Shown: positions 8,233-16,963 of the stretch, one piece after another
Layout of the letters: each line of letters opens with the position of its first letter
Numbering within the stretch: the stretch's first letter is position 1
Assembly: GCA_903871775.1 (NCBI GenBank)
Contig: CAIQIA010000007.1
Coordinates: forward strand, 124,001-188,000
Direction of reading: 5' to 3'
DNA length: 64,000 bases
DNA from: an uncultured cyanobacterium
GTDB lineage: Bacteria; Cyanobacteriota; Cyanobacteriia; PCC-6307; Cyanobiaceae
Position numbers and translations under genes: made by a program
Notes under the pieces: generated by a model
The model's database searches: none
Told to the model about the DNA's origin: nothing
What the model saw: the letters and a program-made list of their open reading frames with translations, nothing else

Positions 8233-8826
8233 ATGCTCAAGAACGACCGCTGGATCAAGGAACAGGCCGCGGCCGGCATGCTCGAGCCGTTCCAGCCCAC
8301 CCTGGTGCGCCATCTCGAACCCGAGAGCGCCGCCCGGCCGGTGCTCAGCTTCGGCTGCTCGTCGTATGGCTACGACCTGCGCCTGTCGGCCAAGGAGTTC
8401 CTGATCTTCCGGCATGTGCCGGGCACCGTGATGAATCCGAAGCGGTTCAACCCGGCCAACCTGGAACCGGCACCACTGCACGAGGACCCCGACGGCGCCT
8501 ATTTCATCCTGCCGGCCCATTCCTACGGCCTCGGGGTGGCCCTGGAGCGGCTGGCCGTGCCCCCCACGATCACGGTGATCTGCCTGGGCAAGAGCACCTA
8601 TGCGCGGCTGGGCATCATCGTCAACACCACACCGGCCGAAGCTGGCTGGCAGGGGCACCTGACCCTCGAGTTCAGCAACAGCTCGGGGGCCGATTGCCGC
8701 ATCTACGCCGACGAAGGCATCTGCCAGCTGCTGTTCTTTGAAGGTGATCCCTGTGACACCACCTACGAAGACCGGGCGGGCAAGTATCAGCACCAGCCCG
8801 AACGGGTGACCCTGGCGCGGATCTAA
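8233..8826 (+). CDS. dcd: dCTP deaminase
   Basis: A 197-residue enzyme converting dCTP to dUTP, the precursor of dUMP for thymidylate synthesis. It carries the family motifs SFGCSSYGYDLRLS, GKSTYARLGIIV and TPAEAGWQGHLTLEFSN, where the Glu is the catalytic base. Length and ends match the trimeric bacterial enzyme. Its neighbour on the other strand is thyX, which uses the dUMP that this pathway supplies, so the two convergent genes act in the same route. The stop codons of dcd and thyX overlap by four bases. Confidence 0.95.
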   Translation: MLKNDRWIKEQAAAGMLEPFQPTLVRHLEPESAARPVLSFGCSSYGYDLRLSAKEFLIFRHVPGTVMNPKRFNPANLEPAPLHEDPDGAYFILPAHSYGLGVALERLAVPPTITVICLGKSTYARLGIIVNTTPAEAGWQGHLTLEFSNSSGADCRIYADEGICQLLFFEGDPCDTTYEDRAGKYQHQPERVTLARI

Positions 8827-9548
8827 GGCGCCAGCCGGGCCCGGTGCAGGCGGGTCTTTTCGTACCAGGCGGCGATCTCGGGGGCCCAGGCCTGCAGGTG
8901 GGGCCACATCAGGTCGCAGAGGGCGCGGATCTCTTCCTGGGCGTCGAGCTTGGCGCGCAGGTCGAGAAAGTGCAGAAACGCCCGCAGGCTGAAGCTGACG
9001 ACAAAGTGCTGGCGGTAGTCAAAGGGCAGCAGCCCACGGGCGTGCTCTTCGGCGAAGCCGGCGGCCAGCAGTTCGGCATAGCGCTCGGCGGCACGGCGGC
9101 AGAGCTCAAGATCGGTGGCCCGCTGCTCGGCGGTGTAGGCGTACTTCTTGCCCTGGCGGTCGCTGTAGGTGCCCACGGGCCGCAGATAGATCACCTCCTC
9201 GAGATCAAGGTCGCCGCGGGCCGCGCGGCAGATGCGTTCGCCCGTGTAACGCATCGACTGCACATCAAAGCTGACACCCACCCGATGGGTGCGGGCCTGC
9301 TGCATCACCGAATGGGGGAACCAGCCCACATTGAGCACGATCTGGGCATGTTCCAGGGGGCCGAAATGGCCCCGTTCACCGGCCAGCAGTCGCTTGACGC
9401 AGATCTCACCGGCGCGGGCCTCATCGGGCCAGTCGCGGCGATCATCGACCACATAACCCTCGCTGTAGTCCTGATGCATCGCCGCGTAGATGCACTGCTG
9501 CGGCTGGGGTGTCGCCGCGATCAGATCGACCCGGAAGCGGGGATCCAT
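8823..9548 (-). CDS. thyX: Flavin-dependent thymidylate synthase ThyX
   Basis: A 241-residue protein that makes dTMP from dUMP using FAD, NADPH and methylenetetrahydrofolate. The ThyX signature is visible as QARTHRVGVSFDVQSMRYTG, and RHFGPLEHAQ-like (RGHFGPLEHAQIVLNV) and LPFDYRQHFVVSFSLRAF blocks follow the family. The start is ATG 9548 (MDPRFRVDLIAATP), because upstream in-frame codons have no family similarity. It lies 26 bases after the aminotransferase gene on the same strand and is probably cotranscribed with it. Confidence 0.93.
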   Translation of the reverse strand: MDPRFRVDLIAATPQPQQCIYAAMHQDYSEGYVVDDRRDWPDEARAGEICVKRLLAGERGHFGPLEHAQIVLNVGWFPHSVMQQARTHRVGVSFDVQSMRYTGERICRAARGDLDLEEVIYLRPVGTYSDRQGKKYAYTAEQRATDLELCRRAAERYAELLAAGFAEEHARGLLPFDYRQHFVVSFSLRAFLHFLDLRAKLDAQEEIRALCDLMWPHLQAWAPEIAAWYEKTRLHRARLAP

Positions 9549-9574
9549 GGCCCTGGACTGCAGTTGGCCCGACC

Positions 9575-10705
9575 TTAGGCGTGCCGGCCGGGATGGCATC
9601 GCAGTTCGCGGTCGAGGGCGGCCAGCAGGCGACGGCGACCGGCGGGGGCCGGCAGGGCCAGGCGCCACCAGCGGTCACCGAGACCCTCGAAGCTGCGGCA
9701 GTCGCGCACCAGGATGCGGTGGTGGCGCAGCAGCCGCTGCTGCAGCTCGGTCAAGGAACGATCGGCCTGCAGCAACAGGTAGTTGGCACTGCTGGCCCGG
9801 GGCTGCAGGCCCGGAAGCCGCTGCAGGGCCTGCTGCAGCCGGGGCCCCTCCCGTGCCACCCAGGCCTGCACCCGCCGGCTCCAGCGCCGGTCGGCCAGCA
9901 GGGCCGGCACCACGGCGGCGGCCAGGCCATTGACAGGCCACGGGTCGCGCCAGGCGGCCCAGCGGGCGAGGCGCTCGGGCTGGCCGACGGCATAGCCGCT
10001 GCGCAGGCCGGCGATGGCCCCCAGCTTGGTGAGGCTGCGGATCACCACCAGCTGCGGATGGGCCGCCACCAGGGGCAGCAGCGACTGGGCCTCCCCATCG
10101 GGCACCAGGGGCAGAAAGGCCTCATCGACGATCAGCAACCGACAGCGCTCGAGCAGCGGCGCGAGGGAGGCGCGGCTCCAGAGCTGACCGGTGGGGTTGT
10201 GGGGATTGGTGAGCCAGAGCACGGGCCCGCGATCCAGGGCCGCCGGGTCGACCAGGGCAGGCAGCAGCGGCGAGGGGGCCGCCGACCACGGGTCCAGCCG
10301 CAGGGGCAGGGGCTGCACCGGCGCCTGCCAGCAGGCCAGGGCACGGGCATAGTCGGCAAAACCAGGCGTGGGCTGAAGACTGGTGCCGAGGGCTGCGGCA
10401 TCGCGCGCCGCCCAGGTGAACAGTTCGGCGGCGCCGTTGCCAGGCAGCACGGCCGCCGGGTCGAGGCCATGGTGGCCGGCGATGGCCTGGCGCAGGGCGG
10501 TCTGGGCGCGATCGGGATAGACGCACAGGGGGGAGGTGGGACCGAACCCCTGGGCCTGCAGCAACGCCCAGCGCACCGATGCCGGGGGGCCAAAGGGCAC
10601 CAGCGAGGCGCTGAGGTCGAGCAGGGCAGAAGGACGGCAGCCCAGCAGGGCCGCTGCCTGCTGCAGATTGCCGCCGTGGCGGGGGACGGGGGGCACCGGC
10701 TCCAT
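9575..10705 (-). CDS. Class I/II aminotransferase, CobC/CobD (threonine-phosphate decarboxylase)-like
   Basis: A 376-residue PLP-dependent fold-type I enzyme. It starts with RHGGNLQQAAALLG, like the HGG.....A...G start of CobC/CobD and HisC. It also has LWLTNPHNPTGQLW, the LLIVDEAFLPL strand with its PLP-binding Asp, and the Schiff-base Lys in IRSLTKLGAIAGLRSGYAVG. The N-terminal HGG motif with FGPP favours L-threonine-phosphate decarboxylase of cobalamin biosynthesis over HisC, but paralogue identity is uncertain. The start is ATG 10705. thyX follows after 26 bases. Confidence 0.78.
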   Translation of the reverse strand: MEPVPPVPRHGGNLQQAAALLGCRPSALLDLSASLVPFGPPASVRWALLQAQGFGPTSPLCVYPDRAQTALRQAIAGHHGLDPAAVLPGNGAAELFTWAARDAAALGTSLQPTPGFADYARALACWQAPVQPLPLRLDPWSAAPSPLLPALVDPAALDRGPVLWLTNPHNPTGQLWSRASLAPLLERCRLLIVDEAFLPLVPDGEAQSLLPLVAAHPQLVVIRSLTKLGAIAGLRSGYAVGQPERLARWAAWRDPWPVNGLAAAVVPALLADRRWSRRVQAWVAREGPRLQQALQRLPGLQPRASSANYLLLQADRSLTELQQRLLRHHRILVRDCRSFEGLGDRWWRLALPAPAGRRRLLAALDRELRCHPGRHA

Positions 10706-10755
10706 GGCGCCATCGTGACGCAGACGCCGGCGGCCGGTACAACGGGCCGGGCCTG

Positions 10756-11568
10756 ATGCAGGGTGCAGCAATGGCGGGCGGGGCACTGCGGTGGGGCGGC
10801 GGCGCGCTGGCGATGGTGCTGCTCGCCGCTGGGGCCGGTGCGGCCGACCTGGGGGCCCTGCAGCGCCTTCTTGAGCAGGGCCGCTGCGAAGGCTGCCGGC
10901 TGCAGGATGCCGACCTGGTGCATGCGCAGCTGCGGGGGGCCCGGCTGCGGGGGGCGCAGCTGCAGCGGGCCAATCTGGGGCGGGCGGTGCTGACGGGGGC
11001 CGACCTGCGCGGGGCTGACCTGCGCGAGGCGGTGCTGCAGGGGGCCGACCTGGCGGGGGCCGATCTGCGGGGCAGCCGGCTCGAGGGCGTCGACCTGCGG
11101 GGCGCCGACCTGCGGGGGGCGCAGCTCGACGACGGGGCCCTAGACCGCAGCCACTGGGAGGGCGCCCAGGGGGTGAGCGGCCGAGCCGGCAGCTGGGCTG
11201 ACCTGCACAACGCCGGGGTGGCCGAAAGCCAGCGGGGGCGATGGCCCGAAGCCGAAGCACGTTTTGACGAAGCGATCAGCCGCCAGCCGCAGGCGGCCAT
11301 CAGCTGGCTGGCGCGGGGGCTGAGCCGGGGCGAACAGGGCCGCACGCGCGAATCAGCCCAGGATCTGGCCGAAGCGGGGCGCCTGTACCGGGCCGCCGGC
11401 GAGGTCGACCTGGCTGGGCAGCTCGAGCAGGCGTCGCGGCGGTTGCTCGAGACGCGCCGACCGGCCGGCGGCAACGGCTGGGGCAGTGCCCTGCTCGGTG
11501 GCGCCGCCGGGCTGGTGCAGCAGCTGGCGCCCTATGCCCTCAAGCTGGTGGGGCGGGGGTTGTTCTGA
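10756..11568 (+). CDS. Secreted pentapeptide-repeat protein with TPR-like C-terminus
   Basis: A 270-residue protein. Residues 1-30 form a signal peptide with the cut likely after AGAGAA. Residues about 50-130 are tandem pentapeptide repeats of the form A(D/N)L(R/Q)G (GADLRGADLREAVLQGADLA), which fold as a right-handed quadrilateral helix. Residues about 150-215 look like one or two tetratricopeptide helices pairs (AGVAESQRGRWPEAEARFDE, then ISWLARGLSRGEQG). The end is hydrophobic (LLGGAAGLVQQLAPYALKLV). Likely located in the periplasm or thylakoid lumen, where cyanobacterial pentapeptide proteins are common. Its stop shares bases with the start of the amidotransferase gene (TGATG). Confidence 0.8.
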   Translation: MQGAAMAGGALRWGGGALAMVLLAAGAGAADLGALQRLLEQGRCEGCRLQDADLVHAQLRGARLRGAQLQRANLGRAVLTGADLRGADLREAVLQGADLAGADLRGSRLEGVDLRGADLRGAQLDDGALDRSHWEGAQGVSGRAGSWADLHNAGVAESQRGRWPEAEARFDEAISRQPQAAISWLARGLSRGEQGRTRESAQDLAEAGRLYRAAGEVDLAGQLEQASRRLLETRRPAGGNGWGSALLGGAAGLVQQLAPYALKLVGRGLF

Positions 11569-12326
11569 TGGAGGCGCTGATGCAGCGACCGCTGAACGTG
11601 CTGGCGCTGCAGCATGTGCCGTTCGAAGGGCTGGGGCAGATCGAACCGTGGCTGCTGGCGCGCGGGCACCGGCTCACGGTCGCCCATGTGTACGACAGCC
11701 CTGAGCTGCCACCGGCCGGTGATGTCGATCTGCTGGTGATCATGGGCGGCCCGATGGGGGTGCATGACGAGGCCAGCTATCCGTGGCTCGAGGCTGAAAA
11801 GCACTTCGTGGGCAGCGTGATCGCCGCGGGGGCGGCGGTGCTGGGCATCTGCCTGGGGGCCCAGCTGATCGCGGCGGTGCTGGGGGCCCGGGTGGGCCCC
11901 AATCCGCAGAAAGAGATCGGCTGGTTCCCGATCACGGCCGTAGAGCACGAAGGGGAGGGCCACACCAGGCTGTTCCGCTTTCCGGCGACCGCCACCGTGC
12001 TGCACTGGCATGGCGACACCTTTGCCTTGCCGGCGGGCGCCCGCCATCTGGCCCGCAGTGCCGCCTGTGAACACCAGGCGTTTCAGGTGGGGTCGCGCAT
12101 CATCGGGCTGCAGTGCCACCTCGAAACCACCCCTGAGGCCCTGCGGCAAATGCTGGCCGCGTGCGGCGATGACCTGCAGCCCGAGACGTGTGTGCAATCA
12201 GCCGATCAGCTGCTCGCCGCCGACGCCGCCACCTACGCAGACCTGCATGCGCTGCTGGGGCAGGTGCTGGAGCACCTGGTGGGTGAGGTGCAGGGGCAAA
12301 GGCAGCCTCAGGATCAGCTGCAGTAG
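11568..12326 (+). CDS. Type 1 glutamine amidotransferase
   Basis: A 252-residue stand-alone class I amidotransferase related to the GuaA glutaminase domain. It has DLLVIMGGPMGVHDE, the nucleophile elbow GICLGAQLIAAVLG with its Cys, and the His/Glu pair in GLQCHLETTPE, so the Cys-His-Glu triad is intact. The C-terminal 55 residues are helical. No synthetase partner is fused or adjacent, so the substrate accepting the ammonia is unknown. It overlaps the preceding pentapeptide gene by one base and the convergent HExxH gene by 13 bases. Confidence 0.85.
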   Translation: MEALMQRPLNVLALQHVPFEGLGQIEPWLLARGHRLTVAHVYDSPELPPAGDVDLLVIMGGPMGVHDEASYPWLEAEKHFVGSVIAAGAAVLGICLGAQLIAAVLGARVGPNPQKEIGWFPITAVEHEGEGHTRLFRFPATATVLHWHGDTFALPAGARHLARSAACEHQAFQVGSRIIGLQCHLETTPEALRQMLAACGDDLQPETCVQSADQLLAADAATYADLHALLGQVLEHLVGEVQGQRQPQDQLQ

Positions 12327-13012
12327 TGATCGAGCAGTTCGGCCGCCCAGGCGGGCCGGGCACCGACGCTGTAAGCCTCGAGCTCAACGGCTTTGCTGGA
12401 GGCATGACCTGGGTAAAGGCCCGAATTCAAGGAGGCGTCAAAGGTGGCAGCAGCATCAACAGGAATCCCGAGGGGTACAGCCGATCGATGCAACCCACCC
12501 CCCTGGCACGACTGGGCAACGTGGGCGGATTCGTGGGCAAGCACCTCTGCCAGCATGGGCATCCCACGATGAAGCACCGTGGGCCGCAGATTGATCTCTG
12601 CACGGGCTGGATTCCAGACAGCCGCGGCCCCATCGGGCACAGCATCGGTGACGACGATCGCAACCCGATGCGCGATGAGGCGCGCCAGCAGGTGACGCAC
12701 AAGGCTGGTCTGATCCTCGTGGCCTGCACGCACAACACCACCCTTGGTGGCGGGCTGCAGCTGCCTGGGCAGCCGCAGCCATCCCTTCTCATGGGCCAGC
12801 GTCAGGGCGAGGGGCACGCCGATGAGCACGAGGGCGAACACGACGCGCCAGAACGATCCCCCCCGTGCTCGCCGGCGAACTCCCCTGGTGGACTTGCGGC
12901 GCCTGAAACGCTGACCCAGCGGCAGCCCACAGGCACCACAGACCGCACGCCCCCCCAGGCTGCGATCGTGCCGCACCGACCGACTACCGCAGTTCTGGCA
13001 GGGGCTGCCCAC
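12314..13012 (-). CDS. Zinc-ribbon HExxH putative membrane metallopeptidase
   Basis: About 232 residues from GTG 13012. The N-terminus holds a zinc ribbon (CQNCGSR, then CGACGLPLG), a basic segment, one transmembrane helix (about residues 54-72) and a soluble C-terminal domain containing LAEVLAHESAHVAQSC, which matches the zincin HExxH motif. Downstream residues are GIP and a conserved-looking Tyr/Glu stretch (VELEAYSVGARPAWAAELL) that could supply the third ligand. A protease activity is inferred. TTG 13069 would add 19 hydrophobic residues and is the alternative start. Composition rises back to GC-rich across this gene. Confidence 0.6.
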   Translation of the reverse strand: MGSPCQNCGSRSVRHDRSLGGRAVCGACGLPLGQRFRRRKSTRGVRRRARGGSFWRVVFALVLIGVPLALTLAHEKGWLRLPRQLQPATKGGVVRAGHEDQTSLVRHLLARLIAHRVAIVVTDAVPDGAAAVWNPARAEINLRPTVLHRGMPMLAEVLAHESAHVAQSCQGGGLHRSAVPLGIPVDAAATFDASLNSGLYPGHASSKAVELEAYSVGARPAWAAELLDHYCS

Positions 13013-14990
13013 GCTAAAAAGCCGAATAGAGACAATCTCCAATATGGAGAAGATCCATAACCATGGCAAGCCTTGATTCCACCCTCCCCAAAAACAATTG
13101 CGAGCACACCAAGGAGCAGAGCCTTATTGTGATTACCATGAGGTGCAAACCACGCACCGCATAGACAACACCAAGCTACCGATCAAAAACGAATTTCCTA
13201 GTTTCCTGGCTTGCAGGCACAAAGCCATACCCATAAATGCCACCTTGCTCGTCATCAACAATTCTAGGGGTGACAACAATTACAAGCTCGCGCTTTTCCC
13301 TTTGAGTTGTTGAAGAACGAAAGAACTGACCCAGCAAAGGCAGATCTCCCAGCACAGGCCATTTGGTTGCTGATTGCCTAATCGCATCCTCAATCACGCC
13401 AGTGAGAATAAGTGTCTGACCATCCCTTACCCGAAACTCACCTGTCTGAAGGCGCCGAACAACAAGATCATAGACGATGTAGTCAATGCTGTTACAAGTG
13501 ACTCTCTGCGGCCTCACTGGAGCAGTTAATGAAGGGGCAAGCTTCATTGATACAAAACCATTGTCATCAATTCTTGAGACTCCTACATTCACAACCAAGC
13601 CGGCTTTTTCTTTCTGCTGATCGCAGCTAACCGTGCCAGAGGTTGCAGCCGTAGTCGAGTTCACTTTTGTTGTATAGGTAGCCGCTACATCAACACTTGA
13701 TCCCTCACCTTCTTGAACAAGTAGAACCGGATCTGCCAAGACTTTAGTGTTGGCAGACTGTATCTGGGCTGATACAAAGTCATAGAATCTATTGGCGGGA
13801 TATTGAAAGTTTTGAGGGACTTTCCAGGTGTATTTTGGTGGCTCATATGAGTCACTCCCTGGCACACCAGATGGCGGCGTCACCTCAATAATTCCTGGCT
13901 GGGCCGGGTTGGCGAAGGGACCAAAATTAGGGCGGGCAAGGCCAGGCCCATACTGGGCATCGACACTCTGTCCTGGGTAAGGCGTCGCTTGTCGCGGAGT
14001 ATCGAAGAACGGTTCCGCTCCACCCGGAAGTGCGAACCTTCCTGCTCCCACCAAAGGAGAAGAGCCATCTTGACCAGAATACTGACCTGGGAGCCCTGCA
14101 GAAGGCTGCGAAGGTGGCTTCAACCCACCAAAATTGACCAGCATTTGGCCATTGCGACTCACGACAAAAGTGTTGCCCACTTGAGTGGCGAAGCTATTAT
14201 CAATAGACTTATCTTCACTCAGGTCTACATCCAACACTTGCACCCGGACTGCAACCTGGCGCTTTCTGATATCCAGCTGCCGAAGATAAGCTTCGGCAAT
14301 ACCAACAATATTTGGCTCTCCAGTCAACGCAATCAACTCGAGCCTATCGTCAGGCGAAATAGTCAGCCCCTTCAGGGGCAGAGCCCCACCTGCCTGCTCC
14401 GCTTCGACCGCTTTAATCGTTACTTCTTTACCAATTTTTTCAGACTTAGGGCCAATACTTTTAACATTTTCAGAGGCAGGGTCAACACGTGTCTCCACCT
14501 GCTCTAAAACCTGTGTGCGATAGAAAGTAGCACCTTGACTGGTCAGAAATTCAGCAGCTCGTGCGGCGGAGACTTGATTGAGTCGAACTGTTTTCGTAAC
14601 AAGATTCTTGGCGAAGGATGGCAGGTCTGATCCAATCAGAATTGTTCGCCCCAAGACACGCGCTTTCAGCCCTGTGACGGCCAGTACATAGTTGACAGAA
14701 GCTTCAATTGACTGGGACCTGAAGTCAGCACTGATCAAAGCCTTAACAGGATCAGCCCCACCTCCCGAAGCAGCATCCGAGCCAACATCAGTACCCATCG
14801 AAGCCCCTGAGGATTTCCCCGGAGATGCTGCGCTCCCGCCACCTGAGGAGAATATTGCGTTGTAACCCCCAGCTCTGGCCAGAACCATCAACACATCCCT
14901 TGCTGGAGTGTTCCTGAGCTCCAGTCGTTGCACCTTGCCTGCACCTGGGAGCGAAAGCTGTGAGCCACGGATGGCAATCGACCCAATCGC
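13012..14990. other. Low-GC block covering most of pilQ
   Basis: From about 13,012 to 14,990 the composition falls sharply: bases 13,201-13,260 are 30/60 G+C, whereas the coding sequence on either side is strongly GC-rich (from 15,000 onward nearly every third position is G or C). The block covers the 163-base spacer between pilQ and the peptidase gene and all but the first 166 or so codons of pilQ. The edges are sharp rather than gradual. No repeat, attachment site or mobile gene was seen at either edge, so homologous replacement of an allele fits better than insertion. Confidence 0.65.
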
Positions 14991-15488
14991 TTGATCGCCC
15001 AGCGGCGGCGCCACCGCCCGGCGGCGCAGGGGGGGCACGAACGAGTCCTGGGGGACGCGGCCGGGGGTGGTGAGGTCGTAGCTGCCCGAGGTGAGGCGGG
15101 GCACGGGCTGGGCGGCAAAGCGCAGGCGCACACTGGTGCCATCGGCGGTCACCAGCGGAGACCCCAGGCCGCGGCCATTCACCTGCAACCGCCAGCTGCG
15201 GTCGCCGCCATCGAGGCCGACGGTGTCGATGCCGGCCTCCTGCAGGGTCAGGAACCGCGCCCCGCCATTCAGCTGCCCCGGCCGGTCGGTCAGCACCTCG
15301 ATCATCCAGCCGTCAGGGGTCGCCCGTTTCTGGATCTCCGGTTGAGGCCCCATCCCGTCGAGCACCAGCTCCAGCGCCCCGGGGGCCCGCAGCACCCTGA
15401 GGTCGACCCTTTCCAGGGCCCGCACCTCGGCTGCTGGCAGCACCAGTGCCGCCAGCAGCAGCGACGGCAGCACCCGTCGACTGACCAT
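13176..15488 (-). CDS. pilQ: Type IV pilus secretin PilQ
   Basis: A 770-residue outer-membrane secretin through which type IV pili (motility, DNA uptake) pass. It has a signal peptide (residues 1-25, VLPSLLLAALVLPAAEVRA), an AMIN-type domain (about 27-125) that binds the cell wall, an STN/N0-like domain around residue 180, N1 domains with SAARAAEFLTSQGA, a Gly/Pro-rich insert (about 455-540), and the C-terminal secretin barrel with FRVRDGQTLILTGVIED and KWPVLGDLPLLGQFFRS. Codons 1-166 are GC-rich; the rest is much lower in GC. It is the last gene of pilM-N-O-Q. A separate PilP is absent, as is usual in cyanobacteria. Confidence 0.93.
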   Translation of the reverse strand: MVSRRVLPSLLLAALVLPAAEVRALERVDLRVLRAPGALELVLDGMGPQPEIQKRATPDGWMIEVLTDRPGQLNGGARFLTLQEAGIDTVGLDGGDRSWRLQVNGRGLGSPLVTADGTSVRLRFAAQPVPRLTSGSYDLTTPGRVPQDSFVPPLRRRAVAPPLGDQAIGSIAIRGSQLSLPGAGKVQRLELRNTPARDVLMVLARAGGYNAIFSSGGGSAASPGKSSGASMGTDVGSDAASGGGADPVKALISADFRSQSIEASVNYVLAVTGLKARVLGRTILIGSDLPSFAKNLVTKTVRLNQVSAARAAEFLTSQGATFYRTQVLEQVETRVDPASENVKSIGPKSEKIGKEVTIKAVEAEQAGGALPLKGLTISPDDRLELIALTGEPNIVGIAEAYLRQLDIRKRQVAVRVQVLDVDLSEDKSIDNSFATQVGNTFVVSRNGQMLVNFGGLKPPSQPSAGLPGQYSGQDGSSPLVGAGRFALPGGAEPFFDTPRQATPYPGQSVDAQYGPGLARPNFGPFANPAQPGIIEVTPPSGVPGSDSYEPPKYTWKVPQNFQYPANRFYDFVSAQIQSANTKVLADPVLLVQEGEGSSVDVAATYTTKVNSTTAATSGTVSCDQQKEKAGLVVNVGVSRIDDNGFVSMKLAPSLTAPVRPQRVTCNSIDYIVYDLVVRRLQTGEFRVRDGQTLILTGVIEDAIRQSATKWPVLGDLPLLGQFFRSSTTQREKRELVIVVTPRIVDDEQGGIYGYGFVPASQETRKFVFDR

Positions 15489-15518
15489 GCAACCCCACCA
15501 ACGGTCGGATCGTAACGA

Positions 15519-16307
15519 TCACTTCCGCGGCGCACCAGCGGCAGCACGGCTGTAGGCCGTGAGCGTGAACCGCAGCGTGGTGCGTTCCGGAGCCGGGGGC
15601 TGGGTCGGTGGCGGGGCTGCCGTCTGGCCCGGGGCCGGCTCCGGCGGCGGCTTGGGCACCGGCTCGTGCTTGAGGTTGAGGTCTGACACCACCGCCAGCG
15701 GCGCCAGCTGCTCCAGCCGTCGAAGGAAGGTCAGCAGCTGCGGAAAGCGTCCGGATGCCACCAGCAGCTGGCTGCGCTTCTGCAGCCCGGGCACCAGCAG
15801 CGGATCGGCCGGCACCGGTGGGGTGGTGGCCTTGCCGCCGGGCGGTGGTGGTGGGGGCGGAGCGCCTGCAGGGGGTGCAGCATTGCCGACGGGTGCTGCC
15901 GGAGCCCCAGGGGTTGTCGACCCGGAGACCGGGGCTGTCGCCTGCGGTTCGTAGCTGTCGAGATCGACGCCGGCCCGGGTGGCCTCGGCCCCCAGCTGGG
16001 TCAGCAGCGTGTCGAGCTGCCCCGTGCCGGCCACCAGCTGCAGCAGCCGCTGCTGCTGCCGTTCGGCGGTGTCGAGATCAAGCCGCGCCCGGGCGCTCAA
16101 CCGCAGGTTCTGGGGCAGCGCGTCGGCCTGCTGCTGCAGCTGTTCCAGCTGGTCCTGCCGCTGCAGCATCCCCCGCAGCAGGGGCACCACCATCGCCGCC
16201 AGCAGCACCACACTCAGCAGGCCCCCGGCCAGGGCCGGGGTCAGCACCAGCAGCCGCTCACTGGTGAGCCCCAGGGGCAGGGTCGGCCGCGGCTGAAAGT
16301 TGGTCAT
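15519..16307 (-). CDS. pilO: Type IV pilus inner-membrane assembly protein PilO
   Basis: A 262-residue protein with one N-terminal transmembrane helix (about residues 25-47), a coiled coil (RQDQLEQLQQQADALPQNLR), and a periplasmic ferredoxin-like domain (QLLVASGRFPQLLTFLRRLE with LAVVSDLNLKHEP). This is the PilO pattern: it pairs with PilN to link the inner-membrane platform to the secretin. A Pro/Gly-rich insert with a run of seven prolines separates the coiled coil from the domain, and a second Pro-rich stretch precedes the last strand. It starts within the end of pilN (ATGA) and is 30 bases before pilQ. Confidence 0.85.
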   Translation of the reverse strand: MTNFQPRPTLPLGLTSERLLVLTPALAGGLLSVVLLAAMVVPLLRGMLQRQDQLEQLQQQADALPQNLRLSARARLDLDTAERQQQRLLQLVAGTGQLDTLLTQLGAEATRAGVDLDSYEPQATAPVSGSTTPGAPAAPVGNAAPPAGAPPPPPPPGGKATTPPVPADPLLVPGLQKRSQLLVASGRFPQLLTFLRRLEQLAPLAVVSDLNLKHEPVPKPPPEPAPGQTAAPPPTQPPAPERTTLRFTLTAYSRAAAGAPRK

Positions 16308-16963
16308 CTGATCAACCCCTCCTGCCGCAGCAGTTCCACCCGGCGCGCCATGCCTTCGGCCCCCAGGGCCCGCAAAGCCTCGGGGGTGGGGGTCGGCGGG
16401 TCAGGCCGCAGGTCGGTCGCCAGCCTGAAGCCGATCAGGTCGCTGCGCTGCTGCCGCAGGGCCTGCCGCAGCGTCACCCCGCCGGGCTGGGCGAACGACG
16501 CCTGCTGCAGGGCCAGCTGCAGGGCATTGAGGCGGATGAATGCATTGGGGTCGTAGGCCACACCCTCGAGCTCGAGCGATGCGGGGGCGACCGTGGTGCC
16601 GGTCAGTTGCACCCCCACCGGGGTCAGGGCCGCCAGCTCGGTGAGCAGGGCCGAACTCGACCGCACCGCCAGCAACGCATCGGTCAGCTTGCGGTTGGCC
16701 GCCTGCAGGCTGCGGGCCCGGCGACGCAGCCCCTCGGCCTCCGCACGGATCGCCGCACTGCGGTCGGCCAGCGGTTGCACCTCGCTGATGCGCGCCTCGA
16801 GCCAGCGCTGACGCCACAGCAGCAGCAACACCAGCACCAGCGGCACCGCCAGCAGGGCCAGACCCAGCAGGCCCCCCCGCCGCAGCAGCGGTGCCACCGG
16901 CAGCAGCCGGTCGTCGGCAACGCCGAGCTGACGCCGGCGGAGTTCGAGCAGGTCGAGCCTCAT
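16304..16963 (-). CDS. pilN: Type IV pilus assembly protein PilN
   Basis: A 219-residue bitopic membrane protein: a short cytoplasmic N-terminus (MRLDLLELRRRQLG, which would contact PilM), one transmembrane helix (about residues 31-50), a coiled coil and a small periplasmic domain (LTPVGVQLTGTTVAPASLEL). The order and position between pilM and pilO support PilN. Both junctions are four-base ATGA overlaps, implying coupled translation. The cytoplasmic motif is divergent from the textbook INLLP form. Confidence 0.85.
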   Translation of the reverse strand: MRLDLLELRRRQLGVADDRLLPVAPLLRRGGLLGLALLAVPLVLVLLLLWRQRWLEARISEVQPLADRSAAIRAEAEGLRRRARSLQAANRKLTDALLAVRSSSALLTELAALTPVGVQLTGTTVAPASLELEGVAYDPNAFIRLNALQLALQQASFAQPGGVTLRQALRQQRSDLIGFRLATDLRPDPPTPTPEALRALGAEGMARRVELLRQEGLIR

